From NCBI RefSeq assembly GCF_047495875.1, contig NC_092464.1:5428737-5492736 (forward strand): 64,000 bases of DNA, given 5' to 3'. This document shows positions 26,571 to 38,740 of the stretch, in pieces (the first letter of the stretch is position 1; the number at the start of each line of letters is the position of its first letter). Source of the stretch: Pithys albifrons albifrons. Its lineage: Eukaryota > Chordata > Aves > Passeriformes > Thamnophilidae. The position numbers and the translations under genes are program-made. Under the pieces are notes generated by a model. The model was not told the DNA's origin and made no database searches. It was given only the letters and a program-made list of their open reading frames with translations.

Positions 26571-29500
26571 GGGATCCTTTGGCTTTGCTTCCAAAAAGGA
26601 TGGGAATGTAACCTCTGTGCTTCAGCTGAGAGTCTCAGGGACCTCCTGAAAGAGCGAGCTGCCCCACACAGTGCCAACATGAAACACTAGGAGATGATGA
26701 GAAACAGCACTGAAACCCCGTGACTGAGGGATGGGGCTTCATCAGCTGGGGTGTTGGTGAAGCTGGTGCAGCCTTACTGCAGCACTGTGGCTTTCTGCAG
26801 GGCCCAGCCTTCTCCATGCAGCCAGGATGTGAAGGAATTGCTCTCTGATGTCTTGGTTTGGTTTTGTCTCTTCTAGGAGTAATTGGAGCAAAATCGAGTA
26901 ATAGTGAAGACCAAAGGACAGGGGCTTTTGGCTGTTCCCATGTCACAGCTTGCTCTCCAGAACACCTCAGGGCTCCTTGGGAAGCATTCCAGGGAGGCAG
27001 AGAAGCCTCTGGGCTGTTTCGATTTACACCCACCTGTCCCAAGCCTCTGTTGTGTGTCTAAATCCCTTTGGGCTCTACTCTCCATATGGTGAGAGCCAAC
27101 AGTGGCATAGAAGCAAAATTCACTCCTAAAAAACAGCCAGCAAGAGCCTGAAAAACAGATTGAAGTGGGAGCTGAGTTACGTACCAGATACCCCTCAGAC
27201 TGCTGGGAAAGAAAATTCATGCAGACAATGGAAAAAGTAAGTAAGAATATTTCTCTGATTATTTCCTTGTTTCCCCATTTAGTAAATGAGGAAGAGGAAC
27301 AAAGTCAATTCAAGATTTTGGTGGGGGAGATAAAATAATGGGCTGGATCCTAAAACCAGCCCTGTTCCCCTCAAGTTTTTAAGGAGTTGCTGCTGCAAGA
27401 AAGTTTGAGCCATTGCCTATAAAGGCAATAGCAACCCCAACCAGGGACCCCTCCTGAGAGATTCAGATCTCACATTCTCGTATACAATCGCGTGACCTAT
27501 TAATAAAATCCATAGAAACGGATTCTGTATATACCAAATAACTGCAGATGGCTCCAGCCCAAACCGCTCCGGGTTCCCTCACTCCATAAATGATTTTACT
27601 GGGGCCAGTCGTGATCTTGATGTAATTGAATAGGTTTCACTCTCTTCTCTCTCCCTCCCCCTCCCCAGAATATTTGTGCAGCTTATGGAGAGACATCCAG
27701 GGGGACTGAGCTGTTGCTGGAAGGAACCTCTGACTCCAGCTTGCCTCATCTGTTTGGGAAGCAGCATAAGTCTACCCTAAGCCACCTGGCTTTGGGAAAG
27801 AGTTGCTTTTCTCTGCACCTTCCCTCTAACTCTTAGCAGCTTTTAATAAAATTCTGGTAACTTGGCACATTTGAAATGTTGGCTCCTGCCCATTGGGTAT
27901 GTATGTAATGAATTCCTGTGCTGCAGATGCCTTTCTGAAATAAATCACATGTGTTTACCTTGGGAACCAGGCACTGGACCCCAGGACCTCAGGTTCAAGT
28001 ATTATAAGGCACTGAGCAACAAGCAGCTCCTTTAAAACCACCTGGTTTTAATGGGAATTGGTTAGGCACACACAATTACTGCTGAAAGCTGCAATCCTTC
28101 CAAGCAGCATCTCTTTTCTGAGCGTGTTTGGTGCCCCAGGTATCCCACTACAGGGATTTCAGTTCTAGGGTGTTCCCGAACAATATAAGGATCATCATGT
28201 ATGTAAAGACTCTTTCCACTGATGTCAACAGCTCTCTGCTGATGGGCGTGCTATGGATCTGCCCCCACATTCTACCTACTCGAATTGCTCTTGAAACCAT
28301 TTACAAAGCCTGGCAAAGGATGGACAGAGGTGTGTGGCTCTGTGCATAGTTTCAGGTGTTCTCCTTAAATGCTGGCTGACAGCCTTCTGCATGTTTCTGG
28401 GGAGAGGTGAACACCTGGTTGAGACTGCACAGTGGAGAGCAGTGGTAACCTGTGTGTTGCAGGCAGTGGTTGTAGTGGCTCTGTACAGTGAAATAAAACA
28501 GATGTGGGTTGTTCTCTATCCCTGAGGACAACAGGTGTGGCACACCTTTTACCCATGGAGCCAAACTCTCCCTTCTTTTCCAAAACAGTGTCCAAACTGC
28601 CATTAGGAAACATTCCTTGGTGCATGGTGTGCTGGTGCACTTGCCAGTTGTCGAGACAGAAAGCAGGTCTCACATAAAACCTGGAGATGTGTGCTCTGAT
28701 TCTTCTTAGTTGACTGGTATAAATGTTGGGTGGATATGAAGGCCTATATCACCTTGATAATATCTTCAGTGAAAAGTTTGATGGCACAATAGTGAGCTAT
28801 AAGAAAAGCTGATGGTTCATCCACAGAACAAGAACTTTGCAAATCACAGCCTCAGGCTGTTCTATTTATGCTTCTCCTTTAATGACGTAAGCATTAGTAT
28901 TTGCTGTGGGGAGAAAAGGGGGCAGATATTTGGCTTTTGCTTAACTGGTGCTATTTTGGGCTATGTTAGGGTTCCTGCAGGAAGTGAACACAGGTCCCAT
29001 GGCACTGACCCAATTCTTCTGTGACTAAGTGTGCTCCATCTAACCTGAAATTCTCCCATGGCTTCTGTTTGGTATAATATCCTTTCTTGCTTCCTGCCCT
29101 GGACAGCAGCAGAAAGCTGTTGTGTGCTGTGAGATGTTGCCAGGCTTTCTCTGCCATCAAGGTGGCTGTGTGTGGTGTGTGAAATCAGTCCTATACTTAG
29201 TTTGCAAAATGGACAGGGATGGTGCCGTCTCGGTATAAAGAAAAGAAACCAATTACTTAGGGTTGTGTGCTGCTTCTCAGCTGAAGGCTGGAGCTGCTGA
29301 TGGGCCTGGGTGGGATGTCAGCACATAGACACAAGTCTGTGATGCTGAAACCTCTGCATGGCAGCGCCTGGGCTTGGCAGATCTGTGGCAGCTGCAGCTC
29401 TTCCTCACCCTGAATTAATTGAGGTCTGCTGTTTGCTGTGGAAAAGCAGGTGGGAAAAGAGGATTAGAGCTGTCTTGTGTCTCTCTTAATGTTAGTACCC

Positions 29501-32500
29501 ATAGAAAAGCCACACTTACTTCACTTAGTCGTTTCCCATGTGTTCTGTCTGCTGCAATGCTGAGTGATCTGGAGACTGCCTGATAGATAAAACCTGGCAC
29601 AAACCACACATGCCAATATTCCTAAGGGTTTTGTGCTCCTCCAAGAACGTGCCTGAAGGAAAGCAGCGGTTTGCTGGGGACAAACATTTGGGGATAGCAT
29701 TTCATCTCTACCTCTCCCGTTTCATAACCACCATGTCCTGAAGCAGTTGAGAAGTGTGAGAGTCAGGTTCAGATCCCTACTGCTGTGAGGCCACACATTT
29801 CCCAAACACCTTTCTCTGCCTCTCCTGTTACATGAAATCTCCCTGGCTATGACCCTCTGCTCTGCAGGGCAGATATTGGGATCTGCTGTGTGAAAGCCCT
29901 CACAGCCAGGCAGGACCAAGAGTGATCTCTCGATGGGTTCCTCTTCAATGGCTGGAAATGCTTTCTTATAAACAGCAGATAAAGCCTTCTGCCCACACAA
30001 CAAATTAACCTTGTGGTTTATAGCTTGGGTTTATAGCTCTTGGCATGAGGAGGAAATCCTGGGCTCTCTCCTGACTCAATGTATGGAATATTTCTTGTAT
30101 CCACTCCAGCACAGAAGATAGGTGGCAGCAGCAGACACTGTATTTTTAAAGGCAAAGGTGAGTCCTGCACTTAAAGATAAAATGTGTAGTCCTGGAGGAG
30201 AGAGTTCAGAGCACGAAGACCCAAGAGCAGGGAGGCAATCTCCATGCACTGCCACCCATCAGACAGCTGGGGGTACTGCAACACCCCACCTTGAGGGGTT
30301 AGGAAGTTGTTCTGTGAAGGGGTCAGAGCAAAGGGGTGACCCTCAGCCCTCTCTGAGGCAGTTTTGGTGTCCATCCACCTCGTCCTAGGCAGCTGACTGG
30401 AGAGATTTTTCAGATCTTACAAAACAAAGGCTGAAGGCTGAGAGTGACATACAGAGGAAGCAGCTTGCAGCAGCCAGCAGTGTCCATCAACCAAAAAGAA
30501 ACAGGTTTCAACTCATGTTTCTTCCAAGCTGGGTGTAACTTACACTGAGATTGAGTTGTGTGCATGATTTTTTTTCATGGTAGTCATAACATGCACTTTC
30601 ATAGCTGGATGTAAATTTCCACACCGTCTTTGTTCCATGACTCACCTTCTCTGCCCAAACAGAGGGAAAACATGTCCAAAAAGGACAGAGTGAAACTGAA
30701 GAGGCTCTGATTTCTGGGTGGGTTTTTAAAGAAATGTTGCTGGAGGGCATTTCTCTGTGGAGCTTTTTCATGTGTGCTTAGAACTTGTGTCAACCAAATA
30801 GAATTTGCAAGGTGACTCCATATCACCCTGCTGAAAACTGTGAAGCTGGAAGCCCTGGAGAGTTATACTACCTGTCTGCAAACAGGCCCAGTTTAAGCTT
30901 TCTCAAGTAAGGTCAGAACCATCCCAGAATATTTATTGGCTCATCCAGCACCTGAATATTGTGGAAAAGTGTACTAGAAATATTGTTCTCATGCTGAAAC
31001 TGCAAGAAAGCAAAAAATTGCAGGGGACATTCTGTGTTTCCATCTCACCCTCCCAGAAAATTTGGAGAAAATCTCAAGACATTTCCTGAAAAGAACCAAT
31101 ATTCTCTAGCCTGCAGCTTGCTTTTCTTGTTTTTCTAGCTTAAACCATAACTGGAGTGTAAGGGATAAGAGAAGGACTAAAAGAGCATGGCCCAGACACG
31201 GGTTTAGGTGTGTGTATCCAGCCTGGCCTGTTCTTTGCTCCCAATGATAACAGGATTTTGTTCCTTGAGAATATGACCCTATTTATCTCATCCCTCTCCT
31301 GATTTGAAAGATAACCAATCCACAGGGGTATAGTCAAAGCCACCCAATATAATCACTGGATTTTGGCTGCCATTTCAATTTGTATTTTGCACTCCTTAAT
31401 GTACTCTTAAGGAAGGAGCTCCTACCAGAACCCTGCAGGAATATTTGTACTCCTACAGCTGTAAGTGTATGAGCAGCCATCAAGCTCAAGTTACCTCGTA
31501 TTCTTCCCCACTCACCCACATGGAACTGGATTTTAGGTGACAGAAATCAAAGGAAGTAGAGAGCCATGTACCACAGCTGGAATCTCTCTGATTGGCCATA
31601 GAGTTATCTGCGTGCATCAAGTGGAAACCTCCAGTTTTATCTTTACCTCTGTCACGAGGGGGAAGAAATCACTGAAACAATCAAAACCTGACTGTTTACA
31701 CATGTTTTGTTTTATAAATGGACCTGTATAGAAAGTTGCAGCACTGCTGCACAGACAGCTCACATCAATCTCTTATCACAAAAGCCATATGTCCTCATTT
31801 CCTCATCTGTGGTAAAATACAAGCAGCGGCGCTCCGGTAATTAGGGAAGCTGGAGGTAAAACCACTCAGCATCCAGCAGTAGGAAAGTGTATGTGGGTGA
31901 AGGTTGCAAAACACAAAACAGAGCAGTTTGGTGTTGTCTGTACAACTTTCCATTGGGCTGCTGTTGTTTGTGTGTTTACACGGCAGTTCCTCCACAGAGG
32001 GGATGCTGGAAACACCAGGAAGGTCTGAGGGTGCCTGTCCTTCCCCACTTGGTTTACTCCGAGCTGGCAGCCTCACTGCTCCCCTTTGCTGTGCAGAGAT
32101 CCTTCCCTGGAAAAGGACCCAAACTCAGACCTCAAAATGCAGCAAAGTGACCTTCCATTTCAGTCCCTTTGATGCCATCCCAGACATGTAGAGCATCCAT
32201 GGATAGTCCTGTGAAAAGCTTTCTCATTGGGTGGTTGGCACAGAGGGGGATCCCCTGTTCCCTACACAGACATAATACAGTGTCACCTGGGAAGAAGAAG
32301 CAGAAGGGTCCCACAGGACCACTCAGACATTTTTTGGCTTTTTGCTTACCAAACCCTTGACTGACTGTGTCCATGGCCCTTCTTGGCACTGGAAAGCCAA
32401 ACCAGTGTCACTGATCAAATTTTTACTTCACCACACTTTTCCACAAAGCTGAGATGGATAAAAATTAACTGAGTGTGTACAATTACTACAGCTGCTATTA

Positions 32501-32599
32501 TGGCATGTCTGTGTCCTTCCAAACTTTTATTTTTTCCAAAAAAGACACATATCCTAAATTTCAGGTCAGCCAGCAATGGTGAAATGCCCTTTTGCCCAG

Positions 32600-32870
32600 C
32601 TTGGTGTGCTTTGTGTAAGGGGTATTTATTTAATCCATCTGAAACTACATGAGAAAGGAGAGAAATATCCCGGCGGCGAGATAAGATGATTATCTTCCTG
32701 GCAAACAATGGGAACACGGTCAAAATTAAAAATAATTTGATTGCAAATAGGAAGCCTAGTAAAGCAGCAGGACCAGAGGAAACATGACTAATTTTTTTTA
32801 GCTTGTCTGAACTCACACAGCAGAGCTTTGCAAGAGCCATAACTTTGAAATATAGATCTGTAGAAAACCC
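32600..32870. promoter_or_regulatory. Possible enhancer with paired GATA sites
   Basis: Around 32,680-32,697 the sequence AGATAAG-(4 bp)-TTATCTT places two GATA motifs head to head. Within the next 100 bp are a SOX-like AACAATGG, an 'aaattaaaaataattt' block and an octamer-like 'attgcaaat'. The stretch is not a known repeat and is not convincingly coding. Regulatory status is inferred from motif texture only. Confidence 0.25.
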
Positions 32871-35347
32871 ATGGGGGGAGGATGGCAACAGTCCAAGTGC
32901 AATAGTACAATAGGGGCAAGTTCATGCAGCTGGTAGATCCGACCTAAATGGCTAAATAGCATCAGACAAAAGCTATTTTAGGTATAGTTTGGTAGGGACT
33001 ACAGTAAATACAAACTGGGGCGGAGTGGAGAAAGTGAAGGGTTTTTTCTCAACTTTTTTGGTGTCCATTCTCCTTGGCAACACGTGGCCAAAGCATGACA
33101 CCAGTGTCTCCTGCAGGAGCAGCACTAAGCTCTCTGAACCTGCAGGCCAGTGTTTCACATCCTTGGTCAATGCTGGTTCTTCCTGTCTCCAGCAAAGGAC
33201 CTCACTTTCTGCAGGGAAAGGAGGAGGTGGCTGCAGGACCTTGATGACCTTGGGGTTTGCCTGCAAGAGAAGATTCTGGTAGATGTCAAACCTATACAGG
33301 TGGCCCCTTATAAAGGCACTTCCTTCTGATAATCATTACCCAGAAAAAGTGTTTATGTGATTCCCAGAAACACTGCCTATTAAACTTCTGCTTCCTTAAG
33401 AGAAAACACAACATGAAACAACCTCTTATCCAGTGGGAATGCGAAGAATAAAATGATGTTTAGGACAGCTGTTCCTCAGCATCCATGGCAGGACTCTAAG
33501 AGCTTCCTCTGTCCCAGACAGTGCCTATACCTGCTCTAGACATGCCTTTGAGCTGAGCAGACACCAAGACTCACCTTGGTTACAGTCCTTGTCCTTGTGT
33601 CACAGCCTATCAGAAATAGCCTCGTAACTTTTGCTTTAACCCAGTGGACAGTAACATTTGGATCTGTGTTTTTAAATATCTAAGATGGTTTGACTATATC
33701 CTTCTATAAATATTATTTTCTAGAATATTCTGTGATTTTATTTGCATTGTTAGAGATGGGTCTCTAATATAAAGGCAGTCAAAATGTCCTGTGCAATGGG
33801 GAAGTGATGTTATGTTCATTTTACAGCGTAAGAAATTCTGCTGTAGGTAAAGGGTTGAAATGATCCATTCCAAGTACACAGGGAGAAGCACAGAGCACAA
33901 CACAACACAGACATGAAGTTCCCAGGTCTAGTTGTGACCACAAAACCACAATTTCTTTTTTTGCTTTAAAAGCCTCTTGAATAGAGATTTTTAGTCAACT
34001 GAGAGTTGAAGTAAATCTTTGGTTAGCTCTGTTGAATTACATCAGCCAAGGATGTGAGTACACTTAACTGACATTAAGCTACTTCAGTTGAAGTTGTATA
34101 TGTTGGATCCCTTACTTGAGTAGATTTTTTTTCTAGTATTTTGAGGGTATAAGTCAGGTGAGAGTGTGTTGCATAACTGCAAAACAGCCATAAGCAGTAG
34201 CTGACACTAGAAACTAAACTGTGTTTAAGCCACTTGGCAAAGCTTAGGCAGGTCCAGTAATTGTAGGTGGATGAGAGCTTGCAGAAGGTCATTAGGTTCC
34301 TGATGGAGGAAATACCGCTGAAAGGCAGAAGAGGAAATGACAGATTTAATGAATAGTGGTCACAAGCTGAACTACAAAGAGCAATCGGTCTGTATGTTTT
34401 CCTACAAGGACGATCATAGCAGAACCAAGGCCAGATGTTCCCTGCTCAGTAACTGATGGCAAGACTCCTCCAGACCAGAAGGCATGACAAATAACACCAG
34501 GGAAAAGTCTCTGACCTGTAAAAAGAGGGGCTGTATTTCTGCAGACAGTGAACTGGACTCTTGGAGTGGGGCTATGTCCTTCTACTTCCACCAGAAAAAA
34601 GAGTGCCAAGTTGTTTGCAGTCAAAACATCAAAGCATCCTCTCTGGAATGGGGGATCTTGGCATTAAAGACAGGTTGTCATTGTTACCAATTGTTCAAAA
34701 AGCTGAAAGATAGATCTAGGTGGGTATCAGATATGCATGAAAAGACAGAGGTGTTTGGTGCTGGGGGTCTGGATTTAACATGCTACTCAAGCTGGACCTG
34801 TCACAGTCAAAGAGCCATTAGAGTGCACGCTTGGATGCAGCAGGACTGGTAACAGAATCACTGGTCTGTCTCTGAGCAGCGCTGCACTATGTGTTGATCC
34901 TGGATGTTTTGTGCTTTTATGAAAACAGCTAATGATGACATGATTCAAGATTCTGTGAAGGGCTCAGAGGGAGGCTCAGTAAAACATCAAATAATCATGT
35001 CAAACTTCTCATGCGTGACAAATGAAGTGTAAAAGCGTCATTCTCGCAGAGAAAGCAACAGTTGGGATTTGCTTCCAAAATGAAAGAGGAAATTATTCAG
35101 GCAAATTTGTTACTTCAGACAGGTGAAACACCATCTGAATGAAGATGGTGGTATGCATGTGAATAACATTGGGCAGGTGTTTGTGAACATGGACCTTGAT
35201 GGATGACACAGTGAAAGACCTTCGTCAGAGATGTGATGACACAGCAGTGCTGGAGGCAAACAGTCCAGCAGACAAAAACTTTATTGTCCTGGGGGAAGGT
35301 CATCAAGTGTGAGCCTTTGACACCATCAAAACTTCAAGGAGAGGATA

Positions 35348-35383
35348 GGACAGGACAGGACAGGACAGGACAGGACAGGACAG
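35348..35383. repeat. (GGACA)n microsatellite
   Basis: Seven perfect copies of the pentamer GGACA plus a partial copy, with no interruptions, so likely length-variable between individuals. Confidence 0.95.
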
Positions 35384-37479
35384 AAGAGAGTTCTAATTGT
35401 AACATTCAACACTAGAAATAAGAGATGATAAATGTCTTTAATGAGTGAGAACGGACACCCAAAGCAGCAAGGGAAAAAATATCACTAGGTGATTATTGAC
35501 TTGAGACTTGTGGTCTGTCCAAGACCTGATACCCCATGAGTTTGTCTCTGAAAAGCAAAGGGCTAATGTGCTGCTGCTCATATTGCAAGAAGCAATTGCT
35601 AGATAATGTCTAGCCTGGTCCCTAGTTTTTTCCGAGGTCTGGGTAGTCCATGAATATCCAATTCTTTTATTACAGATACCCTGTGTAACTTCATCAAAGT
35701 TCACAGTCCACCCCCCAGGTCCTATGAACCGTAGCCCTAACTTCAGGGCTCCAGGAAGGAAACTGGTTCTTGGAGGATACGTAGAAGAATGAAAATGATG
35801 GTGGAAAGTTTGTTCCCCTCATACTGGCATAGAGATTGCTGGTATTTCAAGCAGGCAAAGCTTTCTGCTTCCCAAATGAAGAATGGAAAGCTGGAATGCT
35901 ATCCTGGAGTAAAGAGACAGGTGCCAGTGGGTAAAAAAAGAAAGCTTTTGTTCTCATTGACTATGTTCATCTGAATGGAAAATCCAGGCAAGGAGACTGG
36001 AGAGCCTGCAGTTCACAGTGCCAGGTCTCCTGGTTTCTAATTTTAGAACAAAGTACTCCTGCCCACACAGCTTTTCCTAAACACCCCTGTTGCACTTATT
36101 TTCAGAGGATGATTTCATAAGGTCTCAGAGAAGCGGGGACTGGACATATATGCTTGCAGAATAAAAAGAGAATCTGCTGTGTAAGTAAAAAACTATCCTT
36201 TTTTATCAGGGCAGAATACCGAGTGAATGTGATTGGCACTGTCATAAAAAGCACTGGCTCAAGTGTGGAACAGGATCTGTACTCTCCTACAGGAGTGTAA
36301 AGGAAATAAACCAAATCTCCAGCCATGTGGTAGAAAGGGTACAGTGTCAGGTGTAAGCTCTGGGTTCTGGGCCTGAGCAAACTCCATCCCATATGGACAT
36401 GGGTTTTTCCTGACCTCTCTTGCTGTCTGGATGGCCACATTTAACAGCCATGTTGGTGCAGAGTCTGCCGTGGTACTGGACACCTCACAACCTTTATATC
36501 TATACAAATCAAAAGCTGACAGACTTCACTTGCTTTGAAAACCACTTCTGTTTCTTCACTGGCATATTAAGAGTTTCAAATCTTCTCTTTATTTATGGTG
36601 CAGGGGTTTGTGTTTAATGGAAACCAGCCTTCCTTGCCAATGGGAAATACCCTTTTTGCAGGCAGCAGGGCACCTCTCTCTTGCACACCCATTAAATGAG
36701 GCCTCTTGAAGTGGGTGGCTGTCTAGCAGCTCTGAGTAAGCTGTAAGAGGATGTCATCACTGCCAGACTTGGCCCAGCTTAATTTCAACCAAGACACCAG
36801 GGGGGAAGTCTGACTGCAAACAAAAGCAAAGCCAAATGCACTGTTTGTCCTTATCCGAATGAAGGCAGAGGCAGGGAAGATTTATAAACTGGGTTTTTTC
36901 AATATTTCTGATATGATAAAGAGATATGTTGTCTTCTAAGCACTGCAAGCTGACAAACAATGTTTTCCCTGGCTGTGAGCCCAAAATTTTGGCTCTACTT
37001 TTCTTTTACCAAACATGAGACCTCTGGGATGACTCACTGGTTCTTAGTGGGCTGCAGCTGCTGAGCCAGGAAAAGGAGCCCTTGGTGCACAGAAAAGGAA
37101 TCAGGAGATGATGTGTCATGTGGGTTACACAGGGAGTCAGCATCACTTCCCACAGCCAGCGAGTGCAGATTGCGTGCAGAGGACCTGCTGGTTTGGAGAA
37201 GATAGAAGTGAAGCCAGAACTTCACAGGACCCCCTGGGTGCCACATTGCATTTCTGGTGAGCATCTAAGAGTCCACGTGTCTCCACCAAAAGCTCCACTT
37301 CAGCAATTCAGGTACCTAAGTAAGCTGCAGCAATTAATTTCTGTAAATCTGGATCCTCAGTCATCACCAGCTCCTTGCTCCAACATGTTAACCCCCTTCT
37401 CCATTTTCTCACGTCAGGAGAATCAGTGGAGTTACACAAGGGGAGCATGTGGCTATAGACCCCTGAGACAGCATTTCAT

Positions 37480-37660
37480 ACAATCATAGAATCCTTTAGA
37501 CAGGAAAAGACCTCGAAGGTCAGAAGTCCAACCATTAATCCAGCACTGCCACATCCACCACTAAGCTGTGTCCCTAAGCACCACATTTACATGTCTGTTA
37601 AACCCCTGCAGGGATGGTGACTTCACTTCCTGGGGCAGCCTGTTCCTGTGTTTGGTTTCC
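37480..37660 (-). mobile_element. CR1 LINE 3' fragment
   Basis: Antisense CR1 tail: 'caatcatagaatcctttaga', 'ccaaccattaatccagcact' and 'gcagggatggtgactt' blocks, ending at the 'cagcctgttcctgtg' block. Confidence 0.85.
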
Positions 37661-38045
37661 TCTTATGAGAGTAGTTGAATGAAAAAAAAAGGTTCCCGAG
37701 GGACAGTTCAGTGAGTAAGGGATGTGTGATCACTAATGTCCAATGTCATCTTAAGGAAACTATAGGATGAGACAAAGCCTTTTCATTTCAGCCACTTCTC
37801 TCAGTGGTGAGAAGTAAATACATTAATTATTGCTAATGTATGGTCAGCAGGTGACGAGCTCTCTGCAAAGCTGGTTCCTGTGGTACTGGCCATCTCATTG
37901 CAGCCTTGGCATTTAAAGGATGAACAGTAATCGACACTGTCAGAGCTGGGTGAGTGCTGCCCCTTGCAGAGGGTCAGTGGCATCATGGCTGAGTCTCAGT
38001 ACAAATGGGGCCACGTTGCAGCGAGGTGTGAAGTGCTGCCCTCAT

Positions 38046-38346
38046 CACAGAATCACAGCATCAACTAGGCTGGAAAAGACCTCTGAGATCTCAAGTCCAA
38101 CCTGTGACCCAAAACCACCTTGTCAACCAGACCACGGCACTGAGTGCCACATCCAGTCTATTCTTAAACACCTCCAGGGATGGTGACTGCATCACCTCCC
38201 TGGCAGCCCATTCCAATGCCCAATCACTCTTTCTGTAAAGAACTTCTTCCTGATGTCCAACCTAAACCTTCCCTGGCGCAGCTTAGGACTGTGCCCTCTT
38301 GTCCTATCGCCTGGGAGAAGAGACCAACCACACTTGTCTACAACCT
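38046..38346 (-). mobile_element. CR1 LINE 3' fragment next to the CRY-DASH promoter
   Basis: Antisense CR1 copy from the 'tcacagaatcacagcatcaa' tail to the 'gggagaagagaccaacc' block. Its right end lies about 325 bp before the CRY-DASH start codon and directly borders the CpG island. Confidence 0.9.
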
Positions 38347-38429
38347 CGTGATGCTGATGTGTGCAAGATAATGAGATTTTCGAGGTAAACTAACCCACAC
38401 ATTCAGCCATAAGTGTTCCCGGCCAGGGC

Positions 38430-38740
38430 AGGGCTCTGGTGAGAGTAAAAGCGCTGGGACCCCGGACCGAAAGCAGCGATCTCTCTCATATCCCGATGCG
38501 CGACAGGACCTGCCCTTCCCACGGGGATGCGGCGGGGGCGGACACGGGAGCGGGAGGCAGGACGGCTCCTCCCCGGCGGGGCGGGAGGAGGGGGCCGGGC
38601 AGAGGGATGCAGACCCGGGGCGGGCAGAGGGAGGACGGAGGCAAGCCGGGACTAACCCCTCCGAGGGGCCATGTCGGGGGTGGCCAGGGCGGTGATCTGC
38701 CTGCTGCGCTGCGACCTGCGCGCCCACGACAATCAGGTAC
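38430..38740 (+). promoter_or_regulatory. CpG island promoter of CRY-DASH
   Basis: GC-rich block with dense CpG and several GC boxes ('ggggcgggaggaggg' near 38,579, 'ggggcgggcagag' near 38,617), no TATA box seen. It covers the presumed 5'UTR and exon 1. An upstream ATG at 38,607 is out of frame with the main start and opens a frame that overlaps it, reading to 38,867 if unspliced. Confidence 0.75.
38671..38736 (+). CDS. CRY-DASH: CRY-DASH exon 1
   Basis: Codes for residues 1-22, [20 protein letters not shown] then NQ: the first strand of the photolyase fold and the (N)DLR.HDN motif. Ends in phase 0 at CAG/GTACGG. Confidence 0.93.

Larger units (their letters stand above)
26571..37479. other. 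Spacer between the island and CRY-DASH, no gene seen
   Basis: About 10.9 kb without a supported exon, RNA gene or obvious transposon. The longest frame is a 157-residue minus-strand frame at 32,415-32,888 without family resemblance. Two patches have the look of conserved noncoding DNA (about 27,470-27,640 and 32,600-32,870), and there is a (GGACA)n tract at 35,348-35,383. The remainder is ordinary unique-looking sequence. Confidence 0.55.

Noticed and set aside
25703..26680. 325-residue minus-strand open frame
   Set aside because: Same minisatellite read on the other strand; both strands stay open because the repeat unit has no stop codons in these phases.
32415..32888. 157-residue minus-strand frame with hydrophobic segments
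   Set aside because: No family resemblance, weak start context, no sign of splicing or of CpG-island promoter nearby; better explained as chance in AT-rich DNA.
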